Shown one piece after another: positions 11,230-23,475 of a DNA stretch of 64,000 nucleotides. The first letter of the stretch is position 1. The number at the start of each line of letters is the position of its first letter. This DNA comes from Apoderus coryli (Eukaryota; Arthropoda; Insecta; Coleoptera; Attelabidae), in the NCBI GenBank assembly GCA_911728435.2, contig OU452216.1, positions 2,232,842 to 2,296,841 of the forward strand. The letters run 5' to 3'. A program made the translations under genes and the position numbers. The notes under the pieces are model-generated. The model was not told where the DNA came from. It did no database searches and worked only from the letters and a program-made list of their open reading frames with translations.

Positions 11230-12590
11230 ATTTCACCTAAACAAAATAAAGAAATACATTTTTGATTCACCCTGTATATAAATTTGAGCTTATAGTTTAA
11301 CTTTTAAAAAAATCTTGATTTGAAATCTAAAGAAATCAAAAAATTATTCAAAATATTACTATTTCACCTAAACAAAATAAAGAAATACATTTTTGATTCA
11401 CCCTGTATATAAATAGAAAACCTCTAGGAGCATATAGTTTAACTTTCAAAAAATCTTGATTTGAAATCTAAAGAAATCAAAAAGTTATTCAAAATATTAC
11501 TATTTCACCTTAACAAAATAAAGAAATAAATTTTTGATTTACCCTGTATATAAATTTGAGCTTATAGTTTAACTTTCAAAGAAATCTTGACTTGAAACCC
11601 AAAGAAATCAAAAAATTATTCAAAATATTACTATTTCACCTTAACAAAATAAAGAAATACATTTTTGATTCACCCTGTATATAAATTTGAGCTTATAGTT
11701 TAACTTTTAAAAAATTCTTGATTTGAAATCTAAAGAAATCAAAAAATTATTCAAAATATTACTATTTCACCTAAACAAAATAAAGAAATACATTTTTGAT
11801 TCACCCTGTATATAAATTTGAGCTTATAGTTTAACTTTCAAAAAATCTTGATTTGAAATCTAAAGAAATCAAAAAATTATTCAAAATATTACTATTTCAC
11901 CTCAACAACATAAAGAAATACATTTTTGATTCACCCTGTATATAAATTTGAGCTTATAGTTTAACTTTCAAAAAATCTTGATTTGAAATCTAAAGAAATC
12001 AAAAAATTATTCAAAATATTACTATTTCACCTTAACAAAATAAAGAAATACATTTTTGATTCACCCTGTATATAAATTTGAGCTTATAGTTTAACTTTCA
12101 AAAAATCTTGATTTGAAATCTAAAGAAATCAAAAAATTATTCAAAATATTACTATTTCACCTTAACAAAATAAAGAAATACATTTTTGATTCACCCTGTA
12201 TATAAATTTGAGCTTATAGTTTAACTTTCAAAAAATCTTGATTTGAAATCTAAAGAAATCAAAAAATTATTCAAAATATTACTATTTCACCTTAACAAAA
12301 TAAAGAAATACATTTTTGATTCAGCCTGTATATAAATTTGAGCTTATAGTTTAACTTTCAAAAAATCTTGATTTGAAATCTAAAGAAATCAAAAAATTAT
12401 TCAAAATATTACTATTTCACCTTAACAAAATAAAGATATACATTTTTGATTTACCCTGTATATAAATTTGAGCTTATAGTTTAACTTTCAAAAAAACTTG
12501 ATTTGAAATCTAAAGAAATCAAAAAGTTATTCAAAATATTACTATTTTACCTAAACAAAATAAAGAAATACATTTTTGATTCACCCTGTA
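11230..12590 (+). repeat. Satellite array B (about 132-bp monomer)
   Basis: About ten tandem copies. Each starts with the same TTTTGATTCACCCTGTATAT box as monomer A, but the rest is different (GAGCTTATAGTTTAACTTTC, ATTTGAAATCTAAAG, ACTATTTCACC). Two monomers near 11150 and 11420 carry an extra CCTCTAGGAGCATATAG variant. Monomers are highly similar, so the array is young or homogenised. Confidence 0.85.
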
Positions 12591-13070
12591 TATAAATTTA
12601 AAGCCTATGCTAAAAATTTCTCTTTTAAAGAAAATAAAAAGTCACTTATCGCTGTTAAGGTTCTGCAGCATGTCTAAAAGTCTTAAAAAAATAGAGAAAT
12701 ACATTTTTGATTCACCCCGTATATACATTTCTATACATTTAAAATTTCTTAAATGTGGGATAATTAATGTTGCTTATTAATTAAAATTGTACCTAAAAAA
12801 AAAAAATCAATAAAAAAAAATTATATTAATTAAAAAGTATTGCCAGAGCTGAAAATCTGAAAATGTTTCTATTAAAATAAGGAAATACATTTTTGATTCA
12901 CCCTGTATATAAATTTAAAGTGTACGTTAAAAATTTCTAAAGATTTAAAAGTTTTTCGATTGCAATCTACTTTAGACAAAATTAAAGAGCATCGAAAAGT
13001 GTTAGAAGAGGTTATGCAACCGTAAATACCATAATGATGTGTTGGAGGTTGCATAAGCATAAGATATTAA
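12590..13070 (+). repeat. Short A-type array and junction box, inner end of the forward half
   Basis: One A monomer, the GTGGGATAATTAATG spacer, an A-rich tract, then a degenerate monomer leading into the TATGCAACC...GGTTGCATA box. Its mirror image starts at about 13551, so this is the inner end of the left arm. Confidence 0.7.
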
Positions 13071-13560
13071 ATAAAGGTCATTGATTGGTTGTAATTATTG
13101 AAATTGTAGCCCGTCTGCACATAACTCAACTCCTCCCACTTCAATGATATCTCTGCACATATAACGGGTTCATTGAACTTTATTGCATTATTATTGAAAT
13201 TGTAAACTTTCTGGTGGGAATAAATTTTCTCTACTCTGCCAGATTTCGTTCATGAGAATAGCAGTAAAATAAAAATAAGTATAAATTAGTAGTTTTTTTA
13301 CATAAAATAATGTTTTAATATTTGTTATATTATTGTGGGAGTTGCGTAAATTAAATTTAATCATATTCCATGTGTAAATATATTGCGTAATGTGTGGATT
13401 TGTTGACGAAACTATGAGGAATATGTTTACGATGAAAGTGTTCAAATAAAGTGTGGCAACCGCGATTTTCGCAATTTTTCTAGGTTATTGATGTACAAAG
13501 TCTCGAAGATTTTCCAACATTTTTAGTTTACAATTAAAAATCAAATCAAATCAATGACCT
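13070..13560. other. Unique body or loop of the inverted satellite locus
   Basis: Non-satellite sequence between the two inverted halves. It recurs in reverse orientation at about 16960-17395 and 19730-20165 (for example GTGCAGACGGGCTACAATTT and CTGGCAGAGTAGAGAAAATT). Short ORFs in it are unrelated between orientations and are not supported as genes. No promoter or RNA motif recognised. Confidence 0.6.
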
Positions 13561-14390
13561 TTATTTAATATCTTATGCTTATGCAACCTCCAACACATCA
13601 TTATGGTATTTACGGTTGCATAACCTCTTCTAACACTTTTCGATGCTCTTTAATTTTGTCTAAAGTAGATTGCAATCGAAAAACTTTTAAATATTTAGAA
13701 ATTTTTAACGTACACTTTAAATTTATATACAGGGTGAATCAAAAATGTATTTCCTTATTTTAATAGAAACATTTTCAGATTTTCAGCTCTGGCAATACTT
13801 TTTAATTAATATAATTTTTTTTTATTGATTTTTTTTTAGGTACAATTTTAATTAATAAGCACCATGTACAGGGTGATACAAAAACAACATTAATTATCCC
13901 ACATTTAAGAAATTTTAAATGTATAGAAATGTATATACGGGGTGAATCAAAAATGTATTTCTCTATTTTTTTACCATTTTTTTTAACATCAGCGATAAGT
14001 GACTTTTTATTTTCTTTAAAAGAGAAATTTTTAGCATAGGCTTTAAATTTATATACAGGGTGAATCAAAAATGTATTTCCTTATTTTAATAGAAACATTT
14101 TCAGATTTTTAGCTCTGGCAATACTTTTTAATTAATATAATTTTTTTTTATTGATTTTTTTTTAGGTACAATTTTAATTAATAAGCACCATGTACAGGGT
14201 GATACAAAAACAACATTAATTATCCCACATTTAAGAAATTTTAAATGTATAGAAATGTATATAAGGGGTGACTCAAAAATGTATTTCTCTATTTTTTTAA
14301 GACTTTTAGACATGCTGCAGAACCTTAACAGCGATAAGTGACTTTTTATTTTCTTTAAAAGAGAAATTTTTAGCATAGGCTTTAAATTTA
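13560..14390 (-). repeat. Reverse-orientation A-type monomers and junction box
   Basis: Mirror of 12590-13070: the junction box, then reversed A monomers and spacer units. ATACAGGGTGAATCAAAAAT, the reverse complement of the monomer start, appears about every 130 bp or more. Confidence 0.75.
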
Positions 14391-16090
14391 TATACAGGGT
14401 GAATCAAAAATGTATTTCTTTATTTTGTTTAGGTGAAATAGTAATATTTTGAATAACTTTTTGATTTCTTTAGATTTCAAATCAAGATTTTTTGAAATTT
14501 AAACTATAAGCTCAAATTTATATACAGGGTGAATCAAAAATGTATATCTTTATTTTGTTAAGGTGAAATAGTAATATTTTGAATAATTTTTTGATTTCTT
14601 TAGATTTCAAATCAAGATTTTTTCAAAGTTAAACTATAAGCTCAAATTTATATACAGGGTGAATCAGAAATGTATTTCTTTATTTTGTTAAGGTGAAATA
14701 GTAATATTTTAAATAATTTTTCGATTTCTTTAGATTTCAAATCAAGATTTTTTGAAAGTTAACCTATAAGCTCAAATTTATATACAGGGTGAATCAAAAA
14801 TGTATTTCTTTATTTTGTTAAGGTGAAATAGTAATATTTTGATTAATTTTTTGATTTCTTTAGATTTCAAATCAAGATTTTTTGAAAGTTAAACTATAAG
14901 CTCAAATTTATATACAGGGTGAATCAAAAATGTATTTCTTTATTTTGTTAAGGTGAAATATTTTGAATAATTTTTTGATTTCTTTAGATTTCAAATCAAG
15001 ATTTTTTTAAAAGTTAAACTATAACCTCAAATTTATATACAGGGTGAATCAAAAATGTATTTCTTTATTTTGTTAAGGTGAAATAGTAATATTTTGAATA
15101 AATTTTTGATTTCTTTAGATTTCAAATCAAGATTTTTTGAAAGTTAAACTATAAGCTCAAATTTATATACAGGGTGAATCAAAAATGTATTTCTTTATTT
15201 TGTTGAGGTGAAATAGTAATATTTTGAATAATTTTTTGATTTCTTTAGAGTTCAAATCAAGATTTTTTGAAAGTTAAACTATAAGCTCAAATTTATATAC
15301 AGGGTGAATCAAAAATGTATTTCTTTATTTTGTTAAGGTGAAATATTTTGAATAATTTTTTGATTTCTTTAGATTTCAAATCAAGATTTTTTTAAAAGTT
15401 AAACTATAAGCTCAAATTTATATACAGGGTGAATCAAAAATGTATTTCTTTATTTTGTTAAGGTGAAATAGTAATATTTTGAATAATTTTTTGATTTCTT
15501 TAGATTTCAAATCAAGATTTTTTTAAAAGTTAAACTATAAGCTCAAATTTATATACAGGGTGAATCAAAAATGTATTTCTTTATTTTGTTAAGGTGAAAT
15601 AGTAATATTTTGAATAATTTTTTGATTTCTTTAGATTTCAAATCAAGATTTTTTTAAAAGTTAAACTATAAGCTCAAATTTATATACAGGGTGAATCAAA
15701 AATGTATTTCTTTATTTTGTTAAGGTGAAATAGTAATATTTTGAATAATTTTTTGATTTCTTTAGATTTAAAATCAAGATTTTTTGAAAGTTAAACTATA
15801 AGCTCAAATTTATATACAGGGTGAATCAAAAAGGTATTTCTTTATTTTGTTAAGGTGAAATAGTAATATTTTGAATAATTTTTTGATTTCTTTGGGTTTC
15901 AATTCAAGATTTCTTTGAAAGTTAAACTATAAGCTCAAATTTATATACAGGGTGAATCAAAAATTTATTTCTTTATTTTGTTAACGTGAAATAGTAATAT
16001 TTTGAATAAATTTTTGATTTCTTTAGATTTCAAATCAAGATTTTTTGAAAGTTAAACTATATGCTCCTAGAGGTTTTCTACGGGGTAACT
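14390..16090 (-). repeat. Satellite array B, reverse orientation, about 13 copies
   Basis: Same monomer as 11230-12590 on the opposite strand. Two monomers lack the seven bases AGTAATA after GGTGAAAT (near 14957 and 15346), a shared deletion that shows copying between monomers. It ends in the CTCCTAGAGGTTTTCTACGG variant next to the T-rich tract. Confidence 0.85.
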
Positions 16091-16159
16091 CAAAAATGTT
16101 TCTATTTATTTTCAATAATAGATAGAAACATTTTCAGATTTTCAGCTCTGGCAATACTT

Positions 16160-16600
16160 TTTATTAATTATTTTTTTGTAATTTTTTTTATTTTTTCTTT
16201 TGACATTTTTTTTTTTGAAATTTTTTTTTTTTTAAATTTTTTTTTTTCAAAATTTTTTTTTTTTTATTTTTTTTTTTTAAATTTTTTTTTCAAATTTTTT
16301 TTTTTTTTAAATTTTTTTTTTTTAATTTTTTTTTCTTTAATTTTTTTTTGACACATTTATTTTCCCTTGAATTTTTTTTTTTTATTTTTTTTTTTCATTT
16401 TTTTTATAACCCTCAATGACTTTTTTCATAGATAAAACTACCACAAACCAACTGGGAAATCCCGCAAGGGATTTCTTGTTACATATAATAACGAGCGCAC
16501 AGTCTGTCTATGTCGAAAAACCAGAAAAAAAGACCAAAAGTGTGTGCGAATAAACGCAAAGGAACGCCGGAGGCGTTCCAAGAGTGTTTCCTATATGGCA
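16160..16600 (-). repeat. T-rich tract and hairpin module, reverse copy 1
   Basis: About 240 bp of near-homopolymer T broken by AAA and AAT (16160-16400), then the hairpin module with GAAATCCCGCAAGGGATTTC at 16456-16475 and the GGAACGCC/GGCGTTCC stem near 16561-16579. A phenylalanine-rich reading frame across the T tract is an artefact. Confidence 0.7.
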
Positions 16601-17440
16601 TCTTTATTTTTTGCATCACCCGATAGGCTACTTATCAAAGCTGATTGGATGCATTAAAATTATGTATTTTAATCATTTATTTACCTCTGCAGAAATGAAA
16701 TTAAAGTGTGAGAAGAAGGTGAATAACTTTTTCTAGAAGGAAATTCAAGAAAACAACAGTACAAAACTGCAAAAAATGCTACTACTAAATCAATAAATTT
16801 ACCTTTTTGCAACATCCACACATACAATAAAAGCATTTTGATTTATACTAGGCACTGTTCTAAACACGGTAGTGCACTTTTACGGTATGGTACGGCCCTT
16901 TATTACATTTTTAATTGTAAACTAAAAATGTTGGAAATTCTTCGACACTTCGTACATCAACAACCTAGAAAAATTGCGAAAATCGCGGTTGCCACACTTT
17001 ATTTGAACACTTTCAAGTTTCGTCAACAAATCCACACATTACGCAATATATTTACACATGGAATATGATTAGATACTTAATTTTCCAACAAATTTAATTT
17101 ACGCAACTCCCACAATAATATAACAAATATTAAAACATTATTTTATGTAAAAAAACTACTAATTTATACTTATTTTTATTTTACTGCTATGCTCATGAAC
17201 GAAATCTGGCAGAGTAGAGAAAATTTATTCCCACCAGAAAGGTTACAATTTCAATAATAATGCAATAAAGTTCAATGAACCCGTTATATGTGCAGAGATA
17301 TCATTGAAGTGGGAGGAGTTGAGTTATGTGCAGACGGGCTACAATTTCAATAATTACAACCAATCAATGACCTTTATTTAATATATTATGCTTATGCAAC
17401 CTCCAACACATCATTATGGTATTTACGGTTGCACAACCTC
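16600..17440 (-). repeat. Unique body, reverse copy 1
   Basis: About 840 bp nearly identical to 19365-20210. It starts with a TTTTTTGCATCACCCGATAG box and ends with the GGTTGCATA-type junction box. Nothing in it looks coding. Confidence 0.65.
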
Positions 17441-17519
17441 TTCTATGGAATAAGACACTTTTCGATGCTCTTTAATTTTGTCTAAAGTAAAAAATTTGAT
17501 GTTTTTGATGAGTTTCAGT

Positions 17520-18880
17520 ATATTTTTTAACATCAGCGATAGGTGACTTTATTTTCTTTAAAAGAGAAATTTTTAGCATAGGTTTTAAATATATACAGGG
17601 TGAATCAAAAATGTATTTCCTATCGTCAAAAAAGTAATATTTTGAATAATTTTTTAGTTTCTTTAGATTTCAAATCAAGTTTTCTGTGAAAGTTAAACTA
17701 TAAGGTCAAATATATATACAGGGTGAATCAAAAATGTATTTCTTTATTTTGTTAAGGTGAAATAGTAATATTTTGAATAATTTTTTGATTTCTTTAGATT
17801 TCAAATCAAGATTTCTTTGAAAGTTAAACTATAAGCTCAAATTTATATACAGGGTGAATCAAAAATGTATTTCTTTATTTTGTTAAGGTGAAATAGTAAT
17901 ATTTTGAATAATTTTTTGATTTCTTTAGATTTCAAATAAAGATTTTTTGAAAGTTAAACTATAAGCTCAAATTTATATACAGGGTGAATCAAAAATGTAT
18001 TTCTTTATTTTGTTAAGGTGAAATAGTAATATTTTGAATATTTTTTTGATTTCTTTAGATTTCAAATCAAGATTTTTTGAAAGTTAAACTATAAGCTCAA
18101 ATTTATATACAGGGTGAATCAAAAATGTATATCTTTATTTTGTTAAGGTGAAATAGTAAAATTTTGAATAATTTTTTGATTTCTTTAGATTTCAAATCAA
18201 GATTTTTTGAAAGTTAAACTATAAGCTCAAATTTATATACAGGGTGAATCAAAAATGTATTTCTTTATTTTGTTAAGGTGAAATAGTAATATTTTGAATA
18301 ACTTTTTGATTTCTTTAGATTTCAAATCAAGATTTTTTGAAAGTTAAACTATAAGCTCAAATTTATATACAGGGTGAATCAAAAATGTATATCTTTATTT
18401 TGTTAAGGTGAAATAGTAATATTTTGAATAATTTTTTGATTTCTTTAGATTTCAAATCAAGATTTTTTGAAAGGTAAACTATAAGCTCAAATTTATATAC
18501 AGGGTGAATCAAAAATGTATTTCTTTATTTTGTTAAGGTGAAATAGTAATATTTTGAATAATTTTTTGATTTCTTTAGATTTCAAATCAAGATTTTTTGA
18601 AAGTTAAACTATAAGCTCAAATTTATATACAGGGTGAATCAAAAATGTATTTCTTTATTTTGTTAAGGTGAAATAGTAATATTTTGAATAATTTTTTGAT
18701 TTCTTTAGATTTCAAATCAAGATTTTTTGAAAGTTAAACTATAGGCTCAAATTTATATACAGGGTGAATCAAAAATGTATTTCTTTATTTTGTTAAGGTC
18801 AAATAGTAATATTTTGAATAATTTTTTGATTTCTTTGGGTTTCAATTCAAGATTTCTTTGAAAGTTAAACTATATGCTCC
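17520..18880 (-). repeat. Satellite array B, reverse orientation, about 9 copies
   Basis: Tandem B monomers in reverse orientation, introduced by one A-like monomer (near 17540-17600) and ending in the CTCCTAGAGGTTTTCTACGG variant at about 18865-18890, exactly as array 14390-16090 ends. Confidence 0.85.
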
Positions 18881-18964
18881 TAGAGGTTTTCTACGGGGTA
18901 ACTCAAAAATGTTTCTATTTATTTTCAATAATAGATAGAAACATTTTCAGATTTTCAGCTCTGG

Positions 18965-20525
18965 CAGTACTTTTTTTTAATTATTTTTTTGTAATTTTTT
19001 TTTTTTATTTTTTTTTTTGAAAATTTTTTTTTTCGAAATTTTTTTTTTTTTAAATTTTTTTTTTTTTATTTTTTTTTTTTAATTTTTTTTTCAAAATTTT
19101 TTTTTTTAATTTTTTTTTCTTTAATTTGTTTTTTTGACAAATTTCTTTTTCCTTGAAATTTTTTTTTTTTTTGATTTTTTTTATAACCCTCAATGACTTT
19201 TTTCATAGATAAAACTACCACACAACGACTGGGAAATCCCGAAGGGATTTCTTGTTAATTATACTAACGAGCGTCCAGTCTGTCTTTGTCGAAAATGGGG
19301 AAAAAAAGACCAAAAGTATGTGCGAATAAACGCAAAGGAACGCCGGAGGCGTTCCAAGAGTGTTTCCTATATGGCAACTTTATTTTTTGCATCACCCGAT
19401 AGGCTACTTATCAAAGCTGATTGGATGCATTAAAATTATGTATTTTAATCATTTATTTACCTCTGCAGAAACGAAATTAAAGTGTGAGAAGGAGGTGAAT
19501 AACTTTTTCTACGAGGAAATTCAAGAAAATAACAGTACAAAACTGCAAAAAATGCTACTACTAAATCAATAAATTTACCTTTTTGCAACATCCACACATA
19601 CAATAAAAGCATTTTGATTTATACTAGGCACTGTTCTAAACACGGGAGTGCACTTTTACGGTATGGTACGGCCCTTTATTACATTTTTAATTTTAAACTA
19701 AAAATGTTGGAAATTCTTCGACACTTCGTACATCAACAACCTAGAAAAATTGCGAAAATCGCGGTTGCCACACTTTATTTGAACACTTTCAAGTTTCGTC
19801 AACAAATCCACACATTACGCAATATATTTACACATGGAATATGATTAGATACTTAATTTTCCAACAAATTTAATTTACGCAACTCCCACAATAATATAAC
19901 AAATATTAAAACATTATTTTATGTAAAAAAACTACTAATTTATACTTATTTTTATTTTACTGCTATTCTCATGAACGAAATCTGGCAGAGTAGAGAAAAT
20001 TTATTCCCACCAGAAAGGTTACAATTTCAATAATAATGCAATAAAGTTCAATGAACCCGTTATATGTGCAGAGATACCATTGAAGTGGGAGGAGTTGAGT
20101 TATGTGCAGACGGGCTACAATTTCAATAATTACAACCAATCAATGACCTTTATTTAATATCTTATGCTTATGCAACCTCCAACACATCATTATGGTATTT
20201 ACGGTTGCATAACCTCTTCTATGGAATAAGACACTTTTCGATGCTCTTTAATTTTGTCTAAAGTAAAAAATTTGATGTTTTTGATGAGTTTCAGTGTATA
20301 CAGGGGTGTGAGAAATTTTTAGCATAGGCTTTAAATTTATATACAGGGTGAATCAAAAAAGTATTTTCTTATTTTAATAGAAACATTTTCAGATTTTCAG
20401 CTCTGGCAATACTTTTTTTTAATGCATAGGCTTTAAATTTATATACAGGGTGAATCAAAAATGTATTTCCTTATTTTAATAGAAACATTTTCAGATTTTC
20501 AGCTCTGGCAATACTTTTTAAATAA
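18965..20525 (-). repeat. T-rich tract, hairpin module, body and terminal A units, reverse copy 2
   Basis: Second copy of the 16160-17440 assembly, offset by about 2776 bp: T-rich tract (18965-19185), hairpin module (to about 19345), body (to about 20210), then two partial A units ending in GCTCTGGCAATACTTTTT. The module ends at about 20525, where ordinary AT-rich sequence begins. Confidence 0.7.
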
Positions 20526-20891
20526 CAATAAGACCGTGCTTACGTATGTATTATAGTATAATGGGTATTTCAGTTAAAATAACTGTCAATATAACACTTT
20601 GGTTATATTTGGCGACTGTCAGAATATTCTATTATTTGTTTATTAATAGTGGGTGTCAGTGGTAGACTAATTATAAATAAAAAATATATAAATCGAAAAT
20701 CTACTTCTCCGACTGGCTGCCATCGGGATTTTTTTTATTAAAATTCTGTTTCGTTACGCAGGTCATATATTTTTGATTATATTATATCGTGTTGGGATGA
20801 CAACCGATTTTTTTTATCTTTGACAATATCGAAAATTGTTATACACAAAAGATGTTTAGAATTAAAAATAACTTTCAAATATGCAACATTA

Positions 20892-21098
20892 TTTATTTAC
20901 ATTAAAAAAGTATTTTTTCCGACATTTTCTCTGCGATAACGTTGAAAAATTAAGTTTGCAATGCATAATTCATCCAGGATGCACTGGCATTTATTAATAC
21001 TGTAGTAGGCTTTGCGAACTGTCAAAATATCGAAAAAACGTCAACAATTGTATTTTAAAAAGAAAATGTCGGAAAAAAACATTTTTAATGTAAATAAA
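20892..21098. mobile_element. MITE, about 207 bp with 38-bp inverted ends
   Basis: TTTATTTACATTAAAAA...TTTCCGACATTTTCT at 20892-20930 is matched in reverse at 21061-21098. It is short, non-coding and has long near-perfect terminal inverted repeats. No clear target-site duplication. The superfamily cannot be told from the ends. The stretches on both sides (20530-20890 and 21100-21210) show nothing else. Confidence 0.65.
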
Positions 21099-21209
21099 CA
21101 ACAAATAAATTTGATAACTGATGGTTGCGTTTAAGTTTTGGACCATGCAGAACTTTTTTTAAAAATTAATAACTTTTTTTCGTAAAAGTAATAATAAAAA
21201 AGTTTCCCA

Positions 21210-22161
21210 TATGCCGCCAACTTACATAGACACACAGTATACAGGGGCTTCAGAATTATTGAAAAAAAAAATAAATAAAATTAAAAGTTTGTTTCGTTGG
21301 AATATATTGACTAATAAAAATGTTTATTCAATAGGTACCTCTGATTTGGAGATCTTTGAGACCATTCATGTGTTTTTTAAAATAATATTGACATAGCCTT
21401 TGACCAAAAAAGTATTCATTCTAAGTTATATATTAATCCAGATATTGTTATGAATAAAAAAAAATCAAATAAGATTTAAATATCTCGCAGAATATATAAT
21501 TTTTTGCAAAAATAAGATTTTGCAATATTTTGAAATAATATTAAATAAAACAACAAAATGAATCTCACAAGTATATTTGTATTTGTCTTAGACAAATACG
21601 TAATAAATAAATTTTTAACAAATTCAACAAAAAAATATATATAAAAAATGTTACAGATGATACACTGAATTCTCCTTAATAATAAATACAAATTTAAACA
21701 ATTAAATATTTAATACATTATTAATAGTATAACCCTATGGCAATTAGAAAAACATATTTGTTAAAATTCTTTGGTATAATATACACAAAATTATAAATAT
21801 ATAAATATTATTATATTTTACATTTTAACAGGTATGTAAAATATTTACATAGGAACTATGAAATTATTAAAAAATGTTTTTGTACCCTCTTATTTACATA
21901 ATTAATGTTACTTCAGTTATATTCCTACACACAAAAATAAGACAAAGATAAATACATAGTATACATTTAAATCACAAAGAATTCTAAAGAAACTGACAAG
22001 ATTTCAAGATATTCTAGAAAACCATCGAATTTTACAGAATTAAATATTGACTATATAATACAGTTTAAATATTAAAACCAAAAAAAATCACTTAAAGTAT
22101 ATCATTCAAAACGATCAACAGCCATTTTCCTTAAAACAAACATTATTTACAAAAATCATCA
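21210..22161. other. AT-rich stretch, nothing recognised
   Basis: Very AT-rich, with only short accidental ORFs. The right part should contain the 3' UTR of the minus-strand gene that ends at 22162, but I see no clear AATAAA in the first 200 bases. Confidence 0.4.
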
Positions 22162-23475
22162 TTATTTTTGCCTCTTTTTCTGAGGCTTACTGACTTTCCT
22201 ATCTAACTTCTGAACATCATTACTTAGATGCCCAGGAAGATACCGAAATGAATTCATAAATGTTGTGGTCGCCATTGGAGAATTATCTTTTAACATGACA
22301 TTTTCAAGAAATCTCCCAGCCAGAAGAGCAACCTTTAATCGATCATCGCGATTTGTCAATTTATTACATGCCGTAAAGAACTCTTCCAAATTGGAAAAGT
22401 TCACATTCCTCAACATAAAAGACAAACCTGGTGCCTCTTGATTTGTTGAAGCCAAAGTTGGACAAGAAGGAGAACAAGCTGCAGCTACAGGGCTGAGATT
22501 TTTTAATCCGACTCGATTGTCATGCACACGATTTGTTGAAGCGATAACTGGAGGACCTGGAGCAACGCAATTTGCGGAAAATGGTAAAAGTTGTACTGGT
22601 GGAACATAATTTGTCAAAGCTACTGGACTTGGAGCAGTAGCTTTAATTCCCACTGTTGATAAGTTAGAATTAGTGGTAATAGTACTTACTGGAGCAGGAG
22701 ATAGAAGCCACCATTGTAAATGTGCTGCCGTTGAATTATCACTAATGCCATTATTATGTGAAGGTTTCGGTGTAGTCTTAAGGATTGCTTGCGTCTTTGA
22801 ACGCGTGGTTACCTGAGAATGTTTACTGCCAGTCGTCATTAACAAATTGTGCAACAGCTGTTGCTGTTGCTGCAACTGGGCTATTTCAATAATTTGCATG
22901 AACGACAATTGCGGATTAAACACTTCAGGGACATTCATCCTTAACTGGGTTGCTATTCTTGCTAGCTCTGCTTTTACATTTTTTCTAGCACACTGCTGTG
23001 TCTCTGATGATGCAGTTACCGGGACCGATGATGTACGTTTTGGTTCCAACAATTGTGTTAATGGTTTCACTCGAAAATCATTCGAAACATTATTATTGTC
23101 TGTCCGCGGTGACTCGCTAAAGTTACTGCTCTTTCCAGAACTACCAGGACTTGCACTACTATAAATTTCGTTTATATCAGTTTTTGCCCGCTTTATTGGA
23201 GGTTCACCAGATTTATCACTATCGGAACTTGACTTTGAAACTAAATTTTGAATTTTTATGATATTCTTGCACCACCCGCGCAGTGTCGACTCCGGTACTC
23301 TGATGTTCCGTGCCACTGAAGCTTTGCTTTCCTTATTATCACGAACACGACATATTGCAGCCAGTTTCATTTCTGGTGTTCTCGCAGTCATCGACCTTTT
23401 TCCTTTAAATGGCATTTTAGAGTCAATATATAACGTCTTTATTATTATAAAATTATAATCACTAACTAACTTCAC
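22162..23475 (-). CDS. Distal-antenna-like pipsqueak-HTH protein, single exon
   Basis: A 437-residue ORF, probably starting at the internal Met at 23415 (417 residues), because the first 20 residues are hydrophobic and unlike the family, and family members start just before the domain. Residues about 29-72 form a pipsqueak helix-turn-helix: KASVARNIRVPESTLRGWCK is the signature of insect Distal antenna and Distal antenna-related nuclear DNA-binding proteins (family knowledge). Downstream there is a Ser/Pro/Lys-rich region with a nuclear-localisation-like patch (PPIKRAK), a Q run near 203 and a C-terminal helix region (FFTACNKLTNRDDR). It ends in a basic tail (KVSKPQKKRQK). No intron and no stop. 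A TATA box lies about 220-280 bp upstream. It could be a true dan/danr orthologue or a lineage-specific copy. Confidence 0.8.
   Translation of the reverse strand: MKLVSDYNFIIIKTLYIDSKMPFKGKRSMTARTPEMKLAAICRVRDNKESKASVARNIRVPESTLRGWCKNIIKIQNLVSKSSSDSDKSGEPPIKRAKTDINEIYSSASPGSSGKSSNFSESPRTDNNNVSNDFRVKPLTQLLEPKRTSSVPVTASSETQQCARKNVKAELARIATQLRMNVPEVFNPQLSFMQIIEIAQLQQQQQLLHNLLMTTGSKHSQVTTRSKTQAILKTTPKPSHNNGISDNSTAAHLQWWLLSPAPVSTITTNSNLSTVGIKATAPSPVALTNYVPPVQLLPFSANCVAPGPPVIASTNRVHDNRVGLKNLSPVAAACSPSCPTLASTNQEAPGLSFMLRNVNFSNLEEFFTACNKLTNRDDRLKVALLAGRFLENVMLKDNSPMATTTFMNSFRYLPGHLSNDVQKLDRKVSKPQKKRQK

Larger units (their letters stand above)
7021..20525. repeat. Composite satellite locus with inverted halves
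   Basis: About 13 kb built from a small set of modules: two tandem monomers of about 130 bp (A) and about 132 bp (B), a spacer-like unit around GTGGGATAATTAATG, homopolymer A/T tracts, a hairpin module and a roughly 0.5-0.9 kb unique body. All modules run forward up to about 13.07 kb. From about 13.56 kb to the right end the same modules occur in reverse complement. The loop between the halves is about 13085-13550. On the right side the hairpin module, body and flank are duplicated with a period of about 2776 bp (16838 against 19614). No ORF has coding support. The layout resembles Foldback/Galileo-type elements, whose long inverted ends consist of tandem repeats, or an inverted satellite array; which it is cannot be decided here. 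Confidence 0.8.

Noticed and set aside
13802..14376. Two similar minus-strand ORFs of 88 and 82 residues
   Set aside because: Translations of successive satellite A and spacer units; the similarity reflects the DNA repeat.
16061..16351. Phenylalanine-rich ORF
   Set aside because: A translation of the T-rich tract, mirror of the lysine-rich artefact.
16838..17068. 76-residue ORF repeated at 19614-19844
   Set aside because: The two are identical because the DNA is duplicated at 2776 bp; the inverted copy near 13.2-13.5 kb has no such open frame and there are no protein features.
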